This document shows, piece after piece, positions 61,937 through 64,000 of a DNA stretch of 64,000 bases. The notes under the pieces were generated by a model. The model did no database searches and was not told the origin of the DNA. It was given only the letters and a program-made list of their open reading frames with translations. A program made the position numbers and the translations under genes. Numbering within the stretch: the first letter of the stretch is position 1; each line of letters opens with the position of its first letter. The stretch is from Salinarchaeum sp. Harcht-Bsk1. Lineage in GTDB: Archaea > Halobacteriota > Halobacteria > Halobacteriales > Salinarchaeaceae. The stretch spans positions 1,941,014 to 2,005,013 of the forward strand of contig NC_021313.1 in assembly GCF_000403645.1 (NCBI RefSeq), read 5' to 3'.

Positions 61937-63139
61937 TCAACCCGTCTCGCTCTCGGCGTCGCCGTCGCGATCCGCCGTCCCGTCGCCGCCGTCCGGCGCA
62001 GCTTCGAGGTCCACGCCGGGGAAGTCGCCCCCGCCGAGGTACGCCGCGATCCGGACGCCGATCAGGCTCACGACGACGCCCGAGACCACGTAGAGCGCGA
62101 GGCGCTGGCCGGCCTCGAGGACGAACGGCTCGACGGTCAGGACGCCGAGTTCGAGCCGGGGGATCTCGAGTGGCCCCAGCGTCCCGGCCTCCTCGAGGAA
62201 GTACGCCGAGAACCCGCGGACGACCAGGGCGACGGCGAGCGCGACGAAGGGCAGATTGAGGTAGGACGTCCGGATCCCGTCGTCCCGGAGGACCTCGTCG
62301 AGCAGCCGGCCCGTGGAGGCGGTGAGCGCGGCCATCGCGAGCCACGGTACGGCGTCGTAGGCGAAGCGCATCACCGGCAAGAGAACGCCCTCGGTCTCGG
62401 GCTGGGCGGAGATGCCGAGCGCACCGGCGAACACGCCCACGAGGGTGAGCCCAGCAGCGACGACGTAGGTGACGACGGAGACCTGTCCGGAGTAGAGCGC
62501 GTTCTGGGCCTGCCGGGCCGCGCGCGCGAGGAGTTCGTCGACGCCGAGGCCCTTGTAGAGGAGGAAGAGGCCGATCACGGTCGCGATCGTCGCGGCCGCC
62601 ACCGCGGGGCCGGCGAACACCGCCAGCGCCGGGAAGACGAGCAGCGCGGTCCCCAGCGGGACCAGCGTCGTCTGGCGTAGCTCTTCGTCGGCGAGGAACT
62701 GCTTCATCAGGTAGTAGGTCGATTCGAGGTCCCTGGCCTGCCGAACGACCACGCGATCGACGGAGTCGACGGGGACGCGGCTCTCGACGATCGGGACGAG
62801 GCGTTCGTCCTCGGCGCTGTCGGTGACGACGATCGCCGAGTCGGGATCGTACTCCGCGACGAGGTCGTCGAGCTGGCCAGCGACGGTCCGGTCCGCAGTC
62901 ACCATCGAATCGGGCGTTCCCGAGACGACGGCGACCACGGCGTTCTCGCCGTCGTCCCGCAGTTCGCGGGTGATCCGCAGTGCCTCCAGGATCGAGTTCA
63001 CGCTCGCGTCCTCGGGGTCGGCGAGTCCGACGTCTGTCACCAGCGCCTGGACGGCCTCCCAGCCCGCGACGGGCGTCTGGATGCCGGTGGTGGCGCCGAC
63101 GTCGTCCGTGCGATCGAGACAGACCACGAGGGTGGTCAC
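61937..63139 (-). CDS. DUF373-family multi-pass membrane protein
   Basis: About 400 residues from GTG 63139 (MTTLVVCLDRTDDVGATTGI); a GTG four codons earlier is also possible, but the TATA-like TTTTAAT at 63166-63172 favours 63139. The cytoplasmic N-terminal ~165 residues are an alpha/beta domain (LDRTDD, VVAVVSGT). Eight or more membrane helices follow (from about 165). The acidic tail ends SETG. Archaeal family with no known function. Confidence 0.85.
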   Translation of the reverse strand: MTTLVVCLDRTDDVGATTGIQTPVAGWEAVQALVTDVGLADPEDASVNSILEALRITRELRDDGENAVVAVVSGTPDSMVTADRTVAGQLDDLVAEYDPDSAIVVTDSAEDERLVPIVESRVPVDSVDRVVVRQARDLESTYYLMKQFLADEELRQTTLVPLGTALLVFPALAVFAGPAVAAATIATVIGLFLLYKGLGVDELLARAARQAQNALYSGQVSVVTYVVAAGLTLVGVFAGALGISAQPETEGVLLPVMRFAYDAVPWLAMAALTASTGRLLDEVLRDDGIRTSYLNLPFVALAVALVVRGFSAYFLEEAGTLGPLEIPRLELGVLTVEPFVLEAGQRLALYVVSGVVVSLIGVRIAAYLGGGDFPGVDLEAAPDGGDGTADRDGDAESETG

Positions 63140-63165
63140 GGTCGGATACACGTCGCACGTGCGGG

Positions 63166-63172
63166 ATTAAAA
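63166..63172 (-). promoter_or_regulatory. TATA box of the DUF373 gene
   Basis: TTTTAAT on the minus strand about 27 nt before GTG 63139. Confidence 0.55.
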
Positions 63173-63284
63173 CTCTCGTGGTGCCAGGAACGACGGATCC
63201 GATTCCAAGGAGCCGGGAACCGTAGTACTGCGGTGGGGTGCCGACATTGCCCCCGGATCGTCGGCGGGTGTGACGCCGCCGGAG

Positions 63285-64000
63285 CTACGGTCGGGACGCC
63301 AGCGCGCGCTCGACGTTCGCCACTGCCTCTCGGAGGTCGGCCACCGCCTCCTCGGGATCGAGTTCGTACTCGACGATCAGCGGCACGTCCGGATCGGCGT
63401 GGGCGTCGAGCAGGTCGAGCACGGTCTCGAGTTCGAGTTCGCCGGCGCCCGGCACGTCCTCGATCGCGGCTTCGCTGGTGTCCTTCAGGTGCACGGTGAC
63501 GATCCGGTCCCCGAGCGACTCGATCACGTCCGCGGGATCCACGTCCTCGACGAGGAAGTGGCCGGTGTCCACGCAGGCGCCCAGTCGGTCGTGCGGGTTC
63601 CGCTCCAGCACGTCCTGGACCTCCGCGAGCGAGGAGAAGACCTGCGAGGTGTCGTCGTGGTGGACCGAGGAGTAGTTGTGAATCGCGACGTCGACGTCGT
63701 AGGCCTCCGCCTGCTCGAGGAGTTCGGCCGTCACGTCGTCGCGCATCGGCGGGTAGTTCACCGTGACGTAGTCGGCCTCGAGGCGATCGGCGAACGCGAC
63801 GTGGTCCTCGACGTCCTCGGGCTCCTCGACGTCGACGACGCCGTAGCCTCGAACGTCGACCATCGTCGCTTTCAGCGCCGCGACGCTCGCCGCCACGGTC
63901 GCGCCGTGGTCGTTCGGCGAGAGGTGGTCCCCCCAGAGCTCCAGTACGTCGACGTCGGCGTCGTCCAGTTCGTCGAGGACTGCCGAGAGCTTGCGGTCCC
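63285..64000 (-). CDS. Sugar phosphate isomerase/epimerase-like TIM barrel protein (5' truncated)
   Basis: The frame is open to the window edge, so the N-terminus is missing. The visible ~238 residues include VLELWGDHLSPNDHG, NYSSVHHDD, ACVDTGHFLVE, VTVHLKDTS and EYELDPEEAVADLREAVANV. These are the metal-binding Glu/Asp/His positions of the AP-endonuclease-2-like xylose isomerase superfamily. Substrate unknown. The apparent internal GTG at 63896 is not the true start. Confidence 0.88.
   Translation of the reverse strand, partial: DRKLSAVLDELDDADVDVLELWGDHLSPNDHGATVAASVAALKATMVDVRGYGVVDVEEPEDVEDHVAFADRLEADYVTVNYPPMRDDVTAELLEQAEAYDVDVAIHNYSSVHHDDTSQVFSSLAEVQDVLERNPHDRLGACVDTGHFLVEDVDPADVIESLGDRIVTVHLKDTSEAAIEDVPGAGELELETVLDLLDAHADPDVPLIVEYELDPEEAVADLREAVANVERALASRP

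Overview
The window is a stretch of a haloarchaeal (class Halobacteria) main chromosome. The support is high G+C, very acidic proteins (Asp/Glu-rich linkers and tails), mostly leaderless genes with a TATA-like box about 25-30 nt before the start codon, archaeal information-processing genes (TFB, aIF1A, RadB, Hjc, TgtA, ArcS) and haloarchaeal gene orders such as trpD-F-E-G. The exact genus cannot be read from the sequence.

Layout. 0-5.3 kb: end of a phosphate-uptake locus (pstB fragment, PhoU-family protein) and a B12-dependent ribonucleotide reductase. 5.7-10.3 kb: tryptophan operon trpDFEG on the minus strand. 10.3-14.4 kb: small membrane proteins, a phosphohexomutase, a CPBP-type protein, tRNA-Arg(UCU), a possible att-like duplication of the tRNA end, and two inverted copies of a dispersed repeat. 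14.4-20.4 kb: citrate synthase, a membrane protein, Hjc, aIF1A, RadB and TgtA. 20.4-23.3 kb: a lower-G+C island with a winged-helix regulator, a CHAT-domain (caspase-like) protein and, tail to tail with it, a 46-residue membrane peptide gene. 23.4-27.9 kb: GH3 glycosidase, a zinc-ribbon mini-protein and archaeosine synthase ArcS. 28-35 kb: HAD hydrolase, two winged-helix regulators, pyruvate kinase, NfeD-like and SPFH membrane proteins. 35-46.7 kb: four-PAS histidine kinase, regulators, a PAC2 protein, an RNA m5C methyltransferase with a separate PUA-like partner, Usp, TFB, an aberrant ParA-like protein, HIT and HtpX. 46.8-53.4 kb: a long coiled-coil membrane protein and the lysine genes dapA-dapB-dapD-lysA. 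53.4-64 kb: a MinD-like ATPase with partner, L-isoaspartate methyltransferase, a YhhQ-type transporter, an S9 peptidase, a biotin carboxylase/BCCP subunit, a DUF373 membrane protein and a truncated sugar-phosphate isomerase-like gene.

How genes work together. trpDFEG makes N-(5-phosphoribosyl)anthranilate and carries it to the next intermediate. dapA/B/D/lysA give most of the succinylase route to lysine, with dapE and dapF not seen here. tgtA and arcS carry out the two tRNA steps of archaeosine formation, and a YhhQ-family transporter for deazapurine precursors lies in the same window. The most interesting candidate for an undescribed system is the CHAT protein plus membrane peptide pair at 20.9-23.2 kb, next to a divergent winged-helix regulator. 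No CRISPR array, rRNA, replication origin or intact insertion sequence was found.
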